Shown here: in pieces, positions 8,562-18,029 of the stretch
How the letters are laid out: each line of letters starts with the position of its first letter
Position numbering within the stretch: position 1 is the first letter of the stretch
Source of the DNA: Hyphococcus sp.
Lineage (GTDB): Bacteria > Pseudomonadota > Alphaproteobacteria > Caulobacterales > Parvularculaceae
DNA: 36,220 bases
NCBI GenBank assembly: GCA_021776375.1
Contig: JAJFGA010000084.1
Location: forward strand, 1 to 36,220
Direction: 5' to 3'
The notes under the pieces: model-generated
Databases searched by the model: none
Told to the model about the DNA's origin: nothing
The model's input: only the letters and a program-made list of their open reading frames with translations
Translations under genes and position numbers: made by a program

Positions 8562-9044
8562 TTAAGGGTTCAGAAAATTCTTGATCGCGAAGTTCGCCGC
8601 TTGCTGCGCGGCTTTTTCAAGACTTTCATTAAATGCACCGCCAAAAATTCCGCCAGATATCTCGCCGCCAGACTCTATTCGCGCTAACATATTCCCATCC
8701 ACATCAAGAAATTCGGTTTCAATTGTCACAGAGCCCTTCCCGGAACCAAAGCTAAAAAAATATCTTTTTGCACGGCTGCCCATATCGAGCTGAATGAAAC
8801 GATAACGCAGTACAATTCCCGCCCCTTCTTCAAACCCACCTTCTCCAAAAAGTTCCTCCGCTAGTTTTTTGCGATAGTGATCTTTTGCCTCCTGCGATAC
8901 AGCAACCGTGTGGTTCGCCTCTACAAGGGATAATGATGAAGCGCGGACACCGTTTTGCGATGGAACAAGCACGGTGGTTGCGCCTGAAGCACATGCCGAG
9001 ATTGTCAACAATGCAAGGAATAAGGCGATGAGCTTTTGTTTCAT
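8562..9044 (-). CDS. DUF4410-type lipoprotein
   Basis: 160-residue predicted lipoprotein. The start at 9044 gives a textbook lipoprotein signal (MKQKLIALFLALLTISAC, lipobox ISAC), so a longer open frame up to 9101 is rejected. The mature part ends with the pattern typical of DUF4410: YRFIQLDMGSRAKRYFF, GSVTIETEFLDVDGNMLARIESGGEISGGIFGG, and a C-terminal helix with repeated alanines. The function of the family is unknown; it is probably anchored in the outer membrane. It lies 78 bp downstream of another exported small protein and may share its transcript. Confidence 0.7.
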   Translation of the reverse strand: MKQKLIALFLALLTISACASGATTVLVPSQNGVRASSLSLVEANHTVAVSQEAKDHYRKKLAEELFGEGGFEEGAGIVLRYRFIQLDMGSRAKRYFFSFGSGKGSVTIETEFLDVDGNMLARIESGGEISGGIFGGAFNESLEKAAQQAANFAIKNFLNP

Positions 9045-9122
9045 CTTAAATTCTTTCGCAAATACTTCACCCGGGACACGATGCATAAATGACCAACACA
9101 ATCTTGCATCAAGGGTCGTCGC

Positions 9123-9626
9123 TCAATCGCATTCACCGGAAAAGAAATTATCGAGGCAATCGTCGCTCGTAATGGCGATCGCAACAACTGCGCTAGCAAC
9201 GGCCGCCCCGCCAACAAGCCAGGGCCAGACACGACTGTTTCCGTCACTTTTACCGTCCGCGGCAAGCACGTACAACTCGTTGACGGACTGCCGATTGAGG
9301 CGAAGGTCGGAAAAATCGTTCAACGAAATGGAAACCTCTGTTCCAACGACCCGAGGTTGTGGCCCACGCTCGCCAACGAAATAATCATTGGCCCCATTTC
9401 GATAGTTTAAACTCAGGCCCAAGCTCGTGCGATCGCGTATTGTCCGACGAGTACCTGTGATATCAACTCGTATAAAAGCGCGGGCTGCAACTTCTTCTCC
9501 ATAAGCGTCGGGGTAGACATGATAAGCGCTTGGCGACGATAATTGACTGAAATCTCCCGCCAAGGTTGGCGACATAATCAAAGAACACGCTGTGCCAAAA
9601 CATAATATCCGCTTAATCCATACCAT
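9123..9626 (-). CDS. Exported protein of unknown function with C-terminal membrane segment
   Basis: 167 residues, family not recognised. The N terminus is a signal peptide (about residues 1-23, ending SPTLAGD). The middle is a beta-rich segment with VAARAFIRVDITGTRRTIRDRTSLGLSLNY. The C terminus is a hydrophobic helix (WPWLVGGAAVASAVVAIAI, about 134-152) followed by a short acidic tail with two cysteines (DDCLDNFFSGECD). It is probably held in the inner membrane with most of it in the periplasm. It sits between the MBL-fold lipoprotein and the DUF4410 lipoprotein, all on the minus strand with 36-78 bp gaps, so the three may form one envelope operon. Confidence 0.6.
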   Translation of the reverse strand: MVWIKRILCFGTACSLIMSPTLAGDFSQLSSPSAYHVYPDAYGEEVAARAFIRVDITGTRRTIRDRTSLGLSLNYRNGANDYFVGERGPQPRVVGTEVSISLNDFSDLRLNRQSVNELYVLAADGKSDGNSRVWPWLVGGAAVASAVVAIAITSDDCLDNFFSGECD

Positions 9627-9662
9627 ATTTGAACCCCAAAATATTCGTTACCACGGCGCTAA

Positions 9663-10625
9663 CTAGTAACCCACATAAACACCCGTATAATGGCGTCCCA
9701 TGGCCGCGATGACCTGTTGATCAAAACCATGCCAATCGCCATATCGCTCCTTGAGCGGATAGTACATTTCTGTGAAAAACGCTTCACCACCCTCCTTGTC
9801 CATAAACATAGGGCGAGAGCTATCAAGTTTTGCGTAGGTTAGTTCGGCAAGCTCTTGAACGAAATGGAGCATTTCAAGGCTCTCCAAAAAATCGGATTTC
9901 TTGCCTATCCCGAAATGACTCGGGACAAATGTATCGAAATCGAGAAGCGCTAACCGATCAAGCGCCGAAAGAAACCCTGGCATGTAAATATCCGGGCCGC
10001 CGCCGGGTAGAAACACACGCACACTCACGGTGTCGGGTGGATAAAGGAGTTTTTCCTGCGGAAGATAAACAGCATATTGCGTGTCCGAGTGGGCCTTACC
10101 CATATAGATCAGCTTGATCGCCACGCCGCCGATTTCTAGGTCAGTATCTCCTTCGATCAACCGGGTAGGCGCTAGCACGCTCGCCCCGCGTTCGTCAAAA
10201 TCGCGCCAATAGCTGGGGGCCTTTTCATGCGCAATGACATGAGCCGGTTCCAGGGCACCGCCGCCTAAAACGTGGTCAAGATGATAATGGGAATAAATGA
10301 GCGTGTGCACATTGTCATCAATACCAGCCTCCTCCAGCGCCTTTTTCATGCCGACGACGAGATGCTCAGAAAATGGGTCGACGATGACCAGCCCAGCGTC
10401 TGTGCGAATGATCAATGTTCGATCGAAATACCAGTTGTAAGTATAGACACGGTCGCTAATTTTAATTAGGCGATTCGTTTCTGTATCATCAGTGCTAAAA
10501 TAAGCGGCCTGCTGGCCAAACGCGGATTTAAGGATAGATTCCTGAACGCTGCAGCTTACGAGAGCCAGGAGCGATAGACTTAGGAGAACGACTATTTTGG
10601 CAAATTTCACAAAGGATGACGCCAT
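9663..10625 (-). CDS. MBL-fold metallohydrolase lipoprotein
   Basis: 320-residue metallo-beta-lactamase-superfamily hydrolase. A lipoprotein signal ends at LALVSC (Cys25), placing it on the periplasmic face. The metal site is complete: H113-x-H115-x-D117-H118 (SHYHLDHVLGG), H179 (GKAHSDTQY), D198 (YPPDTV) and H237 (PSHFG). The superfamily includes lactonases, beta-lactamases, thioesterases and others, and the sequence does not decide among them. It is divergent from an HxlR-type regulator, with a 13-bp palindrome between the two starts, so it is probably under that regulator's control. The ATG at 10625 is followed directly by the signal peptide. Confidence 0.88.
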   Translation of the reverse strand: MASSFVKFAKIVVLLSLSLLALVSCSVQESILKSAFGQQAAYFSTDDTETNRLIKISDRVYTYNWYFDRTLIIRTDAGLVIVDPFSEHLVVGMKKALEEAGIDDNVHTLIYSHYHLDHVLGGGALEPAHVIAHEKAPSYWRDFDERGASVLAPTRLIEGDTDLEIGGVAIKLIYMGKAHSDTQYAVYLPQEKLLYPPDTVSVRVFLPGGGPDIYMPGFLSALDRLALLDFDTFVPSHFGIGKKSDFLESLEMLHFVQELAELTYAKLDSSRPMFMDKEGGEAFFTEMYYPLKERYGDWHGFDQQVIAAMGRHYTGVYVGY

Positions 10626-10683
10626 ATGACTACTCTACCTATCTAGATCCAGGAGTATTTTCAGATGTTTGTTTCTTTTTTGC

Positions 10684-10696
10684 CTATTGTCAATAG
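10684..10696. promoter_or_regulatory. Palindromic operator candidate between MBL gene and hxlR-type gene
   Basis: CTATTG-T-CAATAG is a perfect 13-bp palindrome in the 95-bp divergent control region, 59 bp from the MBL gene start and 25 bp from the regulator start. HxlR-type dimers often bind such sites next to their own genes. Confidence 0.5.
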
Positions 10697-10720
10697 CACT
10701 TTTTGTACCATACTCCACAA

Positions 10721-11383
10721 ATGAAGAAAAATACACCCACAAAGAGCTATGGACAAAGCTGTTCGGTGGCTCGTGCGCTCGATGTCTTCGGCGAACGGTG
10801 GACATTGCTCTTGATCAGAGAGCTCTTGACGGGCCCAAAACGCTATACGGACCTCAAGACTTATCTCGCCGGCATCAATGCAAAACTTCTGTCAGATAGG
10901 TTAAAACAGCTCGAAGCTCAGGGAGTGGTCGAAAAAATTGACCTGCCTTCGCCTGCAAATGCGACTGCGTATGCATTGACACCTGCAGGCGAGGCATTGG
11001 AGCCAGCAATTATAGCGCTTGCAAAATGGGGGTTGCAGTTCGCAGCCGCGCCAGCACGAAAGGCGCGCTCGTTTCCACATTGGTCGGTTCTTGCAATGAA
11101 AGCGATGTTTAATCCTGAGCGGGCGACAAATCTAAATATATCCTGTCAATTCCTAGTTGAGTCGACGGAAATCTACGCAGTTATCAAGTCGGGTACTTTC
11201 CTGTCGGGACTGGGGCGGATTCCTGCTCCCGATGTCATTGTAACATGCAACGAAGCTGCATTCGCAGAGTTTGACGGTTCCGTGAAAACCGTGCGGAATT
11301 TGTTGGATTCAGGCAAGATCGTGATTGAGGGGTCTCGCCGGGATTTTTTGAAATTCGCATCGTGCTTGGTGTTAAAGAGCTGA
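10721..11383 (+). CDS. HxlR-family winged-helix transcriptional regulator
   Basis: 220-residue regulator. The N-terminal HxlR winged helix is plain: CSVARALDVFGERWTLLLIRELLTGPKRYTDLKTYLAGINAKLLSDRLKQLEAQGVVEK, about residues 13-72, then the wing and YALTPAGEAL. The cysteine near the start of the domain is typical of the family and may be redox- or ligand-sensing. The extra C-terminal part (about 110-220) resembles the SCP2-like ligand domain of longer HxlR proteins. The ATG at 10721 is chosen over an upstream TTG. No good Shine-Dalgarno is seen. It is divergent from the MBL-fold lipoprotein gene, its likely target. Confidence 0.88.
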   Translation: MKKNTPTKSYGQSCSVARALDVFGERWTLLLIRELLTGPKRYTDLKTYLAGINAKLLSDRLKQLEAQGVVEKIDLPSPANATAYALTPAGEALEPAIIALAKWGLQFAAAPARKARSFPHWSVLAMKAMFNPERATNLNISCQFLVESTEIYAVIKSGTFLSGLGRIPAPDVIVTCNEAAFAEFDGSVKTVRNLLDSGKIVIEGSRRDFLKFASCLVLKS

Positions 11384-11581
11384 CAAGCAGGACGCGCCGT
11401 CAAAATGGAAATACGATCGTCAGTTACGATTGTAATTTCTCGAAATTCGTTTTGGCCTAGGCCGATGTCGCAATATGATGGTAATTGGCAATCAAGATTG
11501 AACGACATGATTGCTATGATAACAGTTACGCAAACCGAGTGATAAGCGCAGGGTAGGTGTCAGCCGGACTCACGATTTCGT

Positions 11582-11992
11582 CTAATCTCTCATCAGAGCA
11601 GTTGCCTTTTCGGCAACGAAACCAGGAAGCGGGACCGACTTACGGACTTTTCGACTAAAGTGCGCGCCGATCAATTCGCTAGTCGCAACCTCAATTTCAT
11701 TTTCCACCTCAAACATGTAATGGATAAACCGTACGGTTTTGTTACTCACCTCCAACACGCATGAACGAATAACTAACAGCGCACCAGCAGAAACCTCAGA
11801 TTTATATTTTGTCGTTTGCTCCAAGGCCGCCATACCGGTATCGCTATCGTCCATATATTGCCGCGTCAGACCAAGCGCCGAGAATAAATGCCAGGTCGCT
11901 TCGTCAAATCGTGCAGTGTAATACTGAACGTTCATGTGGCCCATATGATCAAGATTGGACGGATAAACCACACCGCGATATGTGTCGATCAT
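11582..11992 (-). CDS. Hotdog-fold acyl-CoA thioesterase
   Basis: 136-residue single-hotdog enzyme of the 4-hydroxybenzoyl-CoA thioesterase/YbgC group, which hydrolyses acyl-CoA in the cytoplasm. The family signature is at the N terminus: YPSNLDHMGHMNVQYYTARFDEATW, in which the aspartate (D15) before HMGHMN is the catalytic position. The later beta strands (VIRSCVLEVSNKTVRFIHYMFEVEN) fit the fold. GGAG seven bases before ATG 11992 supports the start. Its nearest same-strand neighbour is the membrane hydroxylase gene 101 bp upstream; a shared role in acyl-chain modification is only a guess. Confidence 0.83.
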   Translation of the reverse strand: MIDTYRGVVYPSNLDHMGHMNVQYYTARFDEATWHLFSALGLTRQYMDDSDTGMAALEQTTKYKSEVSAGALLVIRSCVLEVSNKTVRFIHYMFEVENEIEVATSELIGAHFSRKVRKSVPLPGFVAEKATALMRD

Positions 11993-12093
11993 AACCGCAC
12001 TCCGATTATAAGAGATAACTTCTATAAGAAAGCGTCGAGCGAGCGGAGCTTCATGTCAATGATTTTTCGCAGCTGCGACGTAGTAAAAAACAA

Positions 12094-13089
12094 TCAATTC
12101 GACTTCTGTTTATCTGCCTTTCTTTGTTGGCGCCAAACTAATATTGGCCATATGAACGGAGAAAATAATTGGCTGACAAGATCATTCGGTATTGGATTAG
12201 AAACGATTCCAACAGCATTTAGCGGATGATTATGCGGATGACGGTAGGTTCCAAAAATTATGTCTGGCAATGGCGTCGCCGACGACAAGTTCGATCGCCC
12301 GAGATCTGGATCAAGTTCGTGATGAAGGCGGTGAACTTGCGGCGTTGCAAGCAAATAATGAAGAAATCCCGGCAACGGCATATCCACATTGGAGTGATTT
12401 AGATTCCCTTCAGTGTTGATAAGTATGCCATACCAAAGAAAAACCTCGGGGCCAGCGCCGAGAATGATCAGCGGTGCGATCGTAACGGCAAAACGAATGG
12501 ACGATTCAAGAAAATGAAGCCTGCCGGCTTTTAGTACATGAAGCTTATCCGCATTATGATGTAATGCGTGAAACGGCCAAGCGAAAGAATTGTTGTGGTA
12601 GAGCCAGTGTTTTCCCCAATCAAGAAAGTCAATCAATATCACAGCAATGCCCACCTGACCCCATAACGGCAAGTGCCCAGGCCATATCGAACCGCCTGTG
12701 GCGGATGCAACAGCTGCTGAGGCAGATACAATTCCGCTGCGCAAGGCTACCTCTGCAAGGCGCCCACCGACGAGGCTCAAAAGAATAGAGTGAACGATGT
12801 CGTTGGCTGACTGTCCATCCCGCCACCAGGACCAGTCACGCCTGTATGGAAGCACTATTTCCAAGCCAGCTACGATTACAAGATTTGCGGCTGAGATCAG
12901 AAACAATGCGGTGGCGCCATTTACGCCGGCCGCCAACGTCCACTGAAATGCAAAGAACGACGCAATGAACATCGCCGGATAAATTAGGCCTTTGAGAATC
13001 ACCATTGACGTCAACCAAAAAAACTTATTTGACCATCTGCGTGAAGTTGGCGAGTAAACAGATTTCTGGCTACGCGATTCCGAAATCAA
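12094..13089 (-). CDS. Sterol desaturase/fatty acid hydroxylase superfamily membrane protein
   Basis: 331-residue integral membrane di-iron oxygenase. Several hydrophobic segments (about residues 30-75, 95-140 and 195-230) surround the histidine clusters HWLYH, HALHH and later HRLHH that bind the two irons, as in fatty acid hydroxylases, sterol desaturases and carotenoid hydroxylases. The substrate cannot be told. The longest frame begins with TTG at 13089; an ATG at 13005 would remove 28 residues. Neither has a strong Shine-Dalgarno. It lies 74 bp downstream of a membrane-bound AraC regulator on the same strand, which probably controls it. Confidence 0.87.
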   Translation of the reverse strand: MISESRSQKSVYSPTSRRWSNKFFWLTSMVILKGLIYPAMFIASFFAFQWTLAAGVNGATALFLISAANLVIVAGLEIVLPYRRDWSWWRDGQSANDIVHSILLSLVGGRLAEVALRSGIVSASAAVASATGGSIWPGHLPLWGQVGIAVILIDFLDWGKHWLYHNNSFAWPFHALHHNADKLHVLKAGRLHFLESSIRFAVTIAPLIILGAGPEVFLWYGILINTEGNLNHSNVDMPLPGFLHYLLATPQVHRLHHELDPDLGRSNLSSATPLPDIIFGTYRHPHNHPLNAVGIVSNPIPNDLVSQLFSPFIWPILVWRQQRKADKQKSN

Positions 13090-13163
13090 TAAGGTTTTCT
13101 GGATTTTACAAAGATAAACTAAATATAGGAGCCGCAGTCAGCGAATTGTTCCCGCCTCCGGTT

Positions 13164-14249
13164 CTAGCGTTTTGGAGCTTGGCCGAGATGTTGCTTTCGG
13201 AAAACAGTCGGCGTAACACCAACTTGTTCCTTAAAAGATCTGTTAAACGGAGCTATAGAACCGAAGCCGGCCTGGAGCGCCAACGTTAAAATAGGTATGT
13301 GGTCTAGGTTAGGATCAGCAAGCGCCTTCTTGACATCCTCAACTCTGTAGCAATTGAGGTAGGCGCTGAAATTTCGGTAACCAAGGCCACCATTGATTAC
13401 GCGGCGTACTTTATACTCGTCCGTTTTGAGGTTTTCAGCAAGCACGCGAATGGACAAACCGTCGGTGCGATAAATGCACTCCACTTCGACCAATTGCCGT
13501 ACACGCTCTAGCAGCCTCTCCTCCTCCTGCGTTAGAGCACGAGATGTTTGTTTTGTCGTCTGGGAGCTTTCGTCAGTCGGCGCAAAAAACTGATGAGGAT
13601 CTAATCGAAGCACCACTATCGCTAAACCTAATGCAGTAATGAAGATCGCAAGGGCGGCGCCGGATTCTGCAACCGCTCCAATTGACGAGCCATAGCTAAT
13701 CAATTCAAAAATTGTGACCGAGAGGCCTAACACTGCAGACAAAAAGATAAAGTAGTGACGAAACCGCCGTCGCCCCTCGATCAGATCGTCCTTCCGAGTT
13801 GCCCAAGCCGAGTGAAGGCCGTACACGTAGAGCGAGAAGCTCAACGCCTGATGAACAAAGGCACGACCAATGGCAAACGCTTCAAAACCTGATTGGACTA
13901 CTATTGCCGTCAAACCCAACAGCTCCAAAGCGATTATGGGAATAATATGTATGAACTTTGGCCGAAAACCATCGCTGAAGATGGCCTTGGCGGTGAGCCA
14001 AAACAAACCAGGAACGGCCGTGCACACCAATCCAAAGATGACAAAGGCAGGTCCCAGCGCTTCCCGAGCAGGTCCATAGGAACAAAATAAATAGAAACAA
14101 ATGCTTGAAGAGAATAATGCGGAGAATCGACCAGCCCACAGATTAGATGCGTCACGTACGATGAGAATTGTGACGGTGACCAAAATTCCCAGTGCAGCGA
14201 AGCGTACGACCGGATCAAGTTCAGAGATGACATGGAAAACGGCTGGCAT
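13164..14249 (-). CDS. AraC-family regulator with N-terminal multi-helix membrane domain
   Basis: 361 residues. The first about 225 residues hold roughly seven hydrophobic helices, and the last about 100 carry an AraC/XylS DNA-binding domain: LSIRVLAENLKTDEYKVRRVINGGLGYRNFSAYLNCYRVEDVKKAL and the second motif PILTLALQAGFGSIAPFNRSFKEQVGVTPTVFRK. This is the architecture of 7TM-AraC one-component regulators that sense an extracellular or membrane ligand. The ATG at 14249 is preferred to a TTG six codons upstream. The membrane hydroxylase gene follows on the same strand, which suggests a sensor of membrane lipid state or of a hydrophobic compound. Confidence 0.87.
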   Translation of the reverse strand: MPAVFHVISELDPVVRFAALGILVTVTILIVRDASNLWAGRFSALFSSSICFYLFCSYGPAREALGPAFVIFGLVCTAVPGLFWLTAKAIFSDGFRPKFIHIIPIIALELLGLTAIVVQSGFEAFAIGRAFVHQALSFSLYVYGLHSAWATRKDDLIEGRRRFRHYFIFLSAVLGLSVTIFELISYGSSIGAVAESGAALAIFITALGLAIVVLRLDPHQFFAPTDESSQTTKQTSRALTQEEERLLERVRQLVEVECIYRTDGLSIRVLAENLKTDEYKVRRVINGGLGYRNFSAYLNCYRVEDVKKALADPNLDHIPILTLALQAGFGSIAPFNRSFKEQVGVTPTVFRKQHLGQAPKR

Positions 14250-14394
14250 TACAATTTCAAACCTCAACTATCATTCGATATCTGCCCGGCCTGAATCTTC
14301 ATCTTAGAATTTGTGTTCACTCTGAAGTATCCATAACTCTCCACAAAATGCAGTCTGAAAAAAAGATGCATGCCAGCTTCCAGACAAATACTCC

Positions 14395-16360
14395 CTAACA
14401 CTCTTCTGTGGGTTCACACATTTTCAGATGTTCGTCTAAAAAGCGAAGGATTTCGGTTGCCTCTTTGATTAGGTTTCGTCGCTTGTTAAAGCCATGCCCC
14501 TCATCCGAGAAAATCAAAATACGCGCATCCACGTTATTTTCTTGAACCACATCGAAAATTCTTTGTGTTTGATCGACCGGCACCCTCGGATCTTTCGCAC
14601 CGTGCAAAAGAAGCAATGGTTTAGTTATCCGATCGGCAGCGTGAAGTGGGGCTGCGGCGAGCAGTCGCCGCCGATCCGCCGGAATTGAGGGATCGCCAAA
14701 TTCTGCAAAAAAGGACGCCCGAACACTTGTCCACATAGCGGGAAAGTTTTCCAGAAGACTAACAAAATCAGCAACCCCATATTGGCTAACCCCTGCAGCG
14801 AATTCGTCAGGATGAAAAACCAACGCGGAAAGCGACAAAAACCCTCCATAGCTTGGTCCCATCACAGCTACAGCATCGGCGTCAACCCAATCTAGTGTTT
14901 CGAGATATCGTTTCGCATAAATTACGTCTTGGAGGTCGCCTTCACCATGACGCTTGTCATTTAGTGATAAATAGGTGCGCCCATACCCGCCGGATCCGCG
15001 AAAATTTGGAGCGATAATAGCATATCCATGATTCACCAAATATTGAATAATTGGCAAATAAATCGGGCGGCTTTGACTTTCTGGGCCGCCATGAACCCAG
15101 ACGACCGCCGACGCCGGATTTGCTTGGCTAGCATCTTTCGGCCGATAGAGTACAGACGGCACGCCTAAATCATCAAAACTAGTAAATCTGATTATTTTAC
15201 CGCCAACCAGATCCGTATACGCTATTTCTGGATTAATTGCTTCGATTATACAAACAGATGGCGCGCCATCGCTTAGCCCAATATGATATAGGCTAGGTGG
15301 TGCATTTGGACGTGACGTTAATAAGAGCGCGCTCTCGTCAGCCCTTGAAAATCGAAGGCTTTCGATATTGTGCGTAATAGGAAGAGCCGAAAATAATAAC
15401 GCTTCGCCTTTTATTTCTGACTTGATGGATAATTTATAAAAACCATCTTCGTTTGTGCTCGTGATATTGTATTTGCCGTTCGGCGATTGAAGATGGTATC
15501 GAACATCATGAGGTGCGCTTATCAGCAAGCTTTTTTCTGCTGATCGCAACTCCCAAATCCAAGTTTCTATAAAATCGCCACTTTCCACTGCTTGATAATA
15601 AAAATAATCAGAATCATAAGAGAAATTGACGCCAATATTCGTCCCCTCATACGCCGCTTTTTTTGATACAATAATGGGTGGTTTTTTTGGTGTAGTGAGG
15701 TCAAATAACAAAACCTTAATGATCTCATGGCTTACCGTTCGCAGAGCAGCGGCCCATTTACCATCAGGGCTAACTCGCACAGCCGACCAACCTATTTTAT
15801 TTTCCAGCAATAAGGTTCGTCGAAAATCGTCGCTAGAAACAAAAAAAAAGATCGCTGTGTTCGCTGTGACGGTCGTTACTTTCGAGGTAAAACCCCGCAC
15901 CATCTCGCGCCCAGCCTAAAAAACGAGCGCGAACCCCTTCCCCTGGTGTCAGATCTTCAATGCGGTTGGATTCCGAAATAACGACAACGTGGGTCTGCTC
16001 ATCGCCTTTGTCATCGACGGACAATAAGGCCCGATTGTCATCCGGAAACCAACTTATTGGAACCCTTTTCGATTCACTCATTTCGAGCATCGGCAATAGT
16101 GATCCGTCTGACGCGTCAAAAATGTATGGTTCGATAACGCCGCGCCTGTCTGCCCCGGTCAAGATTTTTTCATTGTCGGGAGAAAATGCGTAACCTGCTA
16201 TATCGACAAGTCTAAGCCGTTCCGTTTCATAAAACTGTTCGGCTGAATAAGTTTTTTGAATGCCAGAGCGCTCAAAACGAGTCTCGATTTTACATTGATT
16301 TCCGAAAGCGCTGCCATAACAAACGCAATATAATGTAAGTGTGATTGATAATATTCTCAT
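14395..16360 (-). pseudogene. S9-family (prolyl oligopeptidase-like) exported peptidase, frameshifted at a T9 tract
   Basis: Two frames together make a full S9 peptidase of about 650 residues. The upstream frame (16360-15833) has a signal peptide (MRILSITLTLYCVCYGSAFG) and beta-propeller repeats with SPDNEKIL and WFPDDNRALL. The downstream frame (from about 15840 to 14395) has the rest of the propeller and the catalytic domain: Ser in GPSYGG, Asp in GAKDPRVPV and His in DEGHGF (S351, D438 and H470 of the 502-codon frame). They part at a run of nine T (15849-15841, minus strand). With eight T the protein reads SDLFFVSSDDFRRTLLLEN without a break. The cause may be a sequencing error, a real mutation, or a slippage-prone site that restores the frame in some transcripts. 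It is divergent from the amidohydrolase gene. Confidence 0.85.
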
Positions 16361-16448
16361 AACTCGTATTACGTTCCACTTTTGAGGCGCCAATGAGACG
16401 AAGATATATTCCCCGCATGAACGCGCCTGTCGCCTGTTCAACCAGTAT

Positions 16449-16462
16449 ATATAGTACATTTT
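16449..16462 (-). promoter_or_regulatory. 14-bp motif shared with the promoter region at 20914
   Basis: On the minus strand AAAATGTACTATAT, 89 bp upstream of the S9 peptidase start. The same 14 bases occur at 20914-20927, 31 bp upstream of the alpha/beta-hydrolase gene. A TATATA -10-like box overlaps it. It is possibly a common promoter or operator. Confidence 0.45.
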
Positions 16463-16574
16463 CTGCTTGCTATAGCTAGCTTTTTTCGTATATTTTTCAT
16501 GAACCAAAGGGATTCCTCTTTGAAGCGAATTAGCTGCATTGATCGAAGTTGGCAAAAATTCCGGGTAGCAAACT

Positions 16575-18029
16575 GTGAGTACGCGTCTAATTTATATCTT
16601 CCGGATTTCTATTTTGGGCTTAGCGACACTAATCGCTGTAATTTCAGCGCTTATTGTCACTGCCCGCGCCATAGTCTCATCGCCGGCAAATCTTCTGACG
16701 CGCGATTCAATCGCTGGCACGTCCGTAGTTATCAAAAATGTTAGAGTATTTGATGGAAAATCGTCGGTTTTGCGCGATGCTCACGCGATCATCGTTGGCT
16801 CCGGCATAATTGAACAGATCTACTGGAGCAGTGACGGGTTTCCATCAGCCCATAAAGGCAAAGCCATCGATGGCAACGGTCAGGTGCTGATGCCAGGCCT
16901 CATTGATTTTCACGCTCATCTCGGATTCTCTGATGGTCGACCGCCCTGGGCCGCCAAGGGGCCGACGCTCATCAATGTCGCAGGTCAACGTGAGGCGTTC
17001 ATCTATGCCGGCGTGACAACTGTGGTTGAAGGATCTGTTAATCCAATGGCGGCCTTCGAAAAGCGTCCTAAAATTTCGCCAAACGTTTTTGCGGCGACGC
17101 GAATGCTCACGGCGCTAGAAGGTCATCCCATTCCAATGATTCGCGAATTTCTGCCGCGACCGATGTCCGAATGGTCTGCTGACATGATGGCGCTACAGGT
17201 CTCCTCCATTGATGCGCAAACTGACGAAATTCGAAATTTAGCCCGAGAACCCGGCCATCATATCAAGGTTATCTTTGACAGATCGATTCCATGGGGCGCG
17301 CCCCGCCTCAGCCCATCGGCACTCGAAGCAATTATAAAATTGGCACACGCAGAAGGAAAATTGGTATACGTTCACATTGGATCCTCCGAGGAGGCGCTGA
17401 TCGCGGCCCGCGCTGGAGCCGACGTTCTAATGCATCCACCTTTTGTAGACAAAATTAATGACGAGACTCTTTCCGCGCTCGCTGAAATTGGTGCGCCCGT
17501 GGTTACTACGGCTCAAATTTGGCAATGGTTGTCACGTGGAGTAAACCAATCCCCCCCCCTAACGCAGCTTGAAAAAAGACTTTCGACCGAGAAGGCACTG
17601 GAAGCTCGCGAAGCGGATTGGCGGACTGAAATTGCGAATTACAACTCAGCAACTTTCACACCGGAATATCTCGCACGCGTTGAGAGTTTTGAACATAATC
17701 TTGAGCACAATCTCAAGCGCCTCTACGCTGCCGGTGTGCCCCTCATCGCAGGTACAGATACCGGTCTGCCTGGCTTAACTCCTGGGGCTTCACTCCTGTT
17801 TGAGCTCGGCATGTTACAAGACTACGGTATACCAGCAAATGTAATTCTCCAGATGGCGACATCGAGGCCGGGCGCTTTGCTTTCTTCCAGTGGGCCAAAA
17901 CTTGGCATTGTCCAGGAGGGGGCACGCGCCGATCTAATTCTGGTCGATGGCAATCCACTGAGCAACATCCGATATCTCGAAAATGTTTCATTGATTATGG
18001 TATCGGGAGAGATATTTAGACGACGATAG
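16575..18029 (+). CDS. Membrane-anchored amidohydrolase (imidazolonepropionase/prolidase-like)
   Basis: 484-residue metal-dependent hydrolase of the amidohydrolase superfamily. An N-terminal hydrophobic segment (about residues 10-34) should anchor or export it. The TIM-barrel metal ligands are all present: H113 and H115 (DFHAHLG), K231 for the carbamylated lysine (HHIKVIFD), H267 (YVHIG), H287 (LMHPP) and D395 (AGTDTGLPG). The composite beta domain is visible at both ends (VVIKNVRVFDG and GARADLILVDGNPL). Related exported enzymes cleave Xaa-Pro dipeptides or lactam/amide bonds; the substrate here is unknown. It starts with GTG at 16575 and is divergent from the S9 peptidase, a plausible peptide-degrading partner. 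Confidence 0.88.
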   Translation: MSTRLIYIFRISILGLATLIAVISALIVTARAIVSSPANLLTRDSIAGTSVVIKNVRVFDGKSSVLRDAHAIIVGSGIIEQIYWSSDGFPSAHKGKAIDGNGQVLMPGLIDFHAHLGFSDGRPPWAAKGPTLINVAGQREAFIYAGVTTVVEGSVNPMAAFEKRPKISPNVFAATRMLTALEGHPIPMIREFLPRPMSEWSADMMALQVSSIDAQTDEIRNLAREPGHHIKVIFDRSIPWGAPRLSPSALEAIIKLAHAEGKLVYVHIGSSEEALIAARAGADVLMHPPFVDKINDETLSALAEIGAPVVTTAQIWQWLSRGVNQSPPLTQLEKRLSTEKALEAREADWRTEIANYNSATFTPEYLARVESFEHNLEHNLKRLYAAGVPLIAGTDTGLPGLTPGASLLFELGMLQDYGIPANVILQMATSRPGALLSSSGPKLGIVQEGARADLILVDGNPLSNIRYLENVSLIMVSGEIFRRR

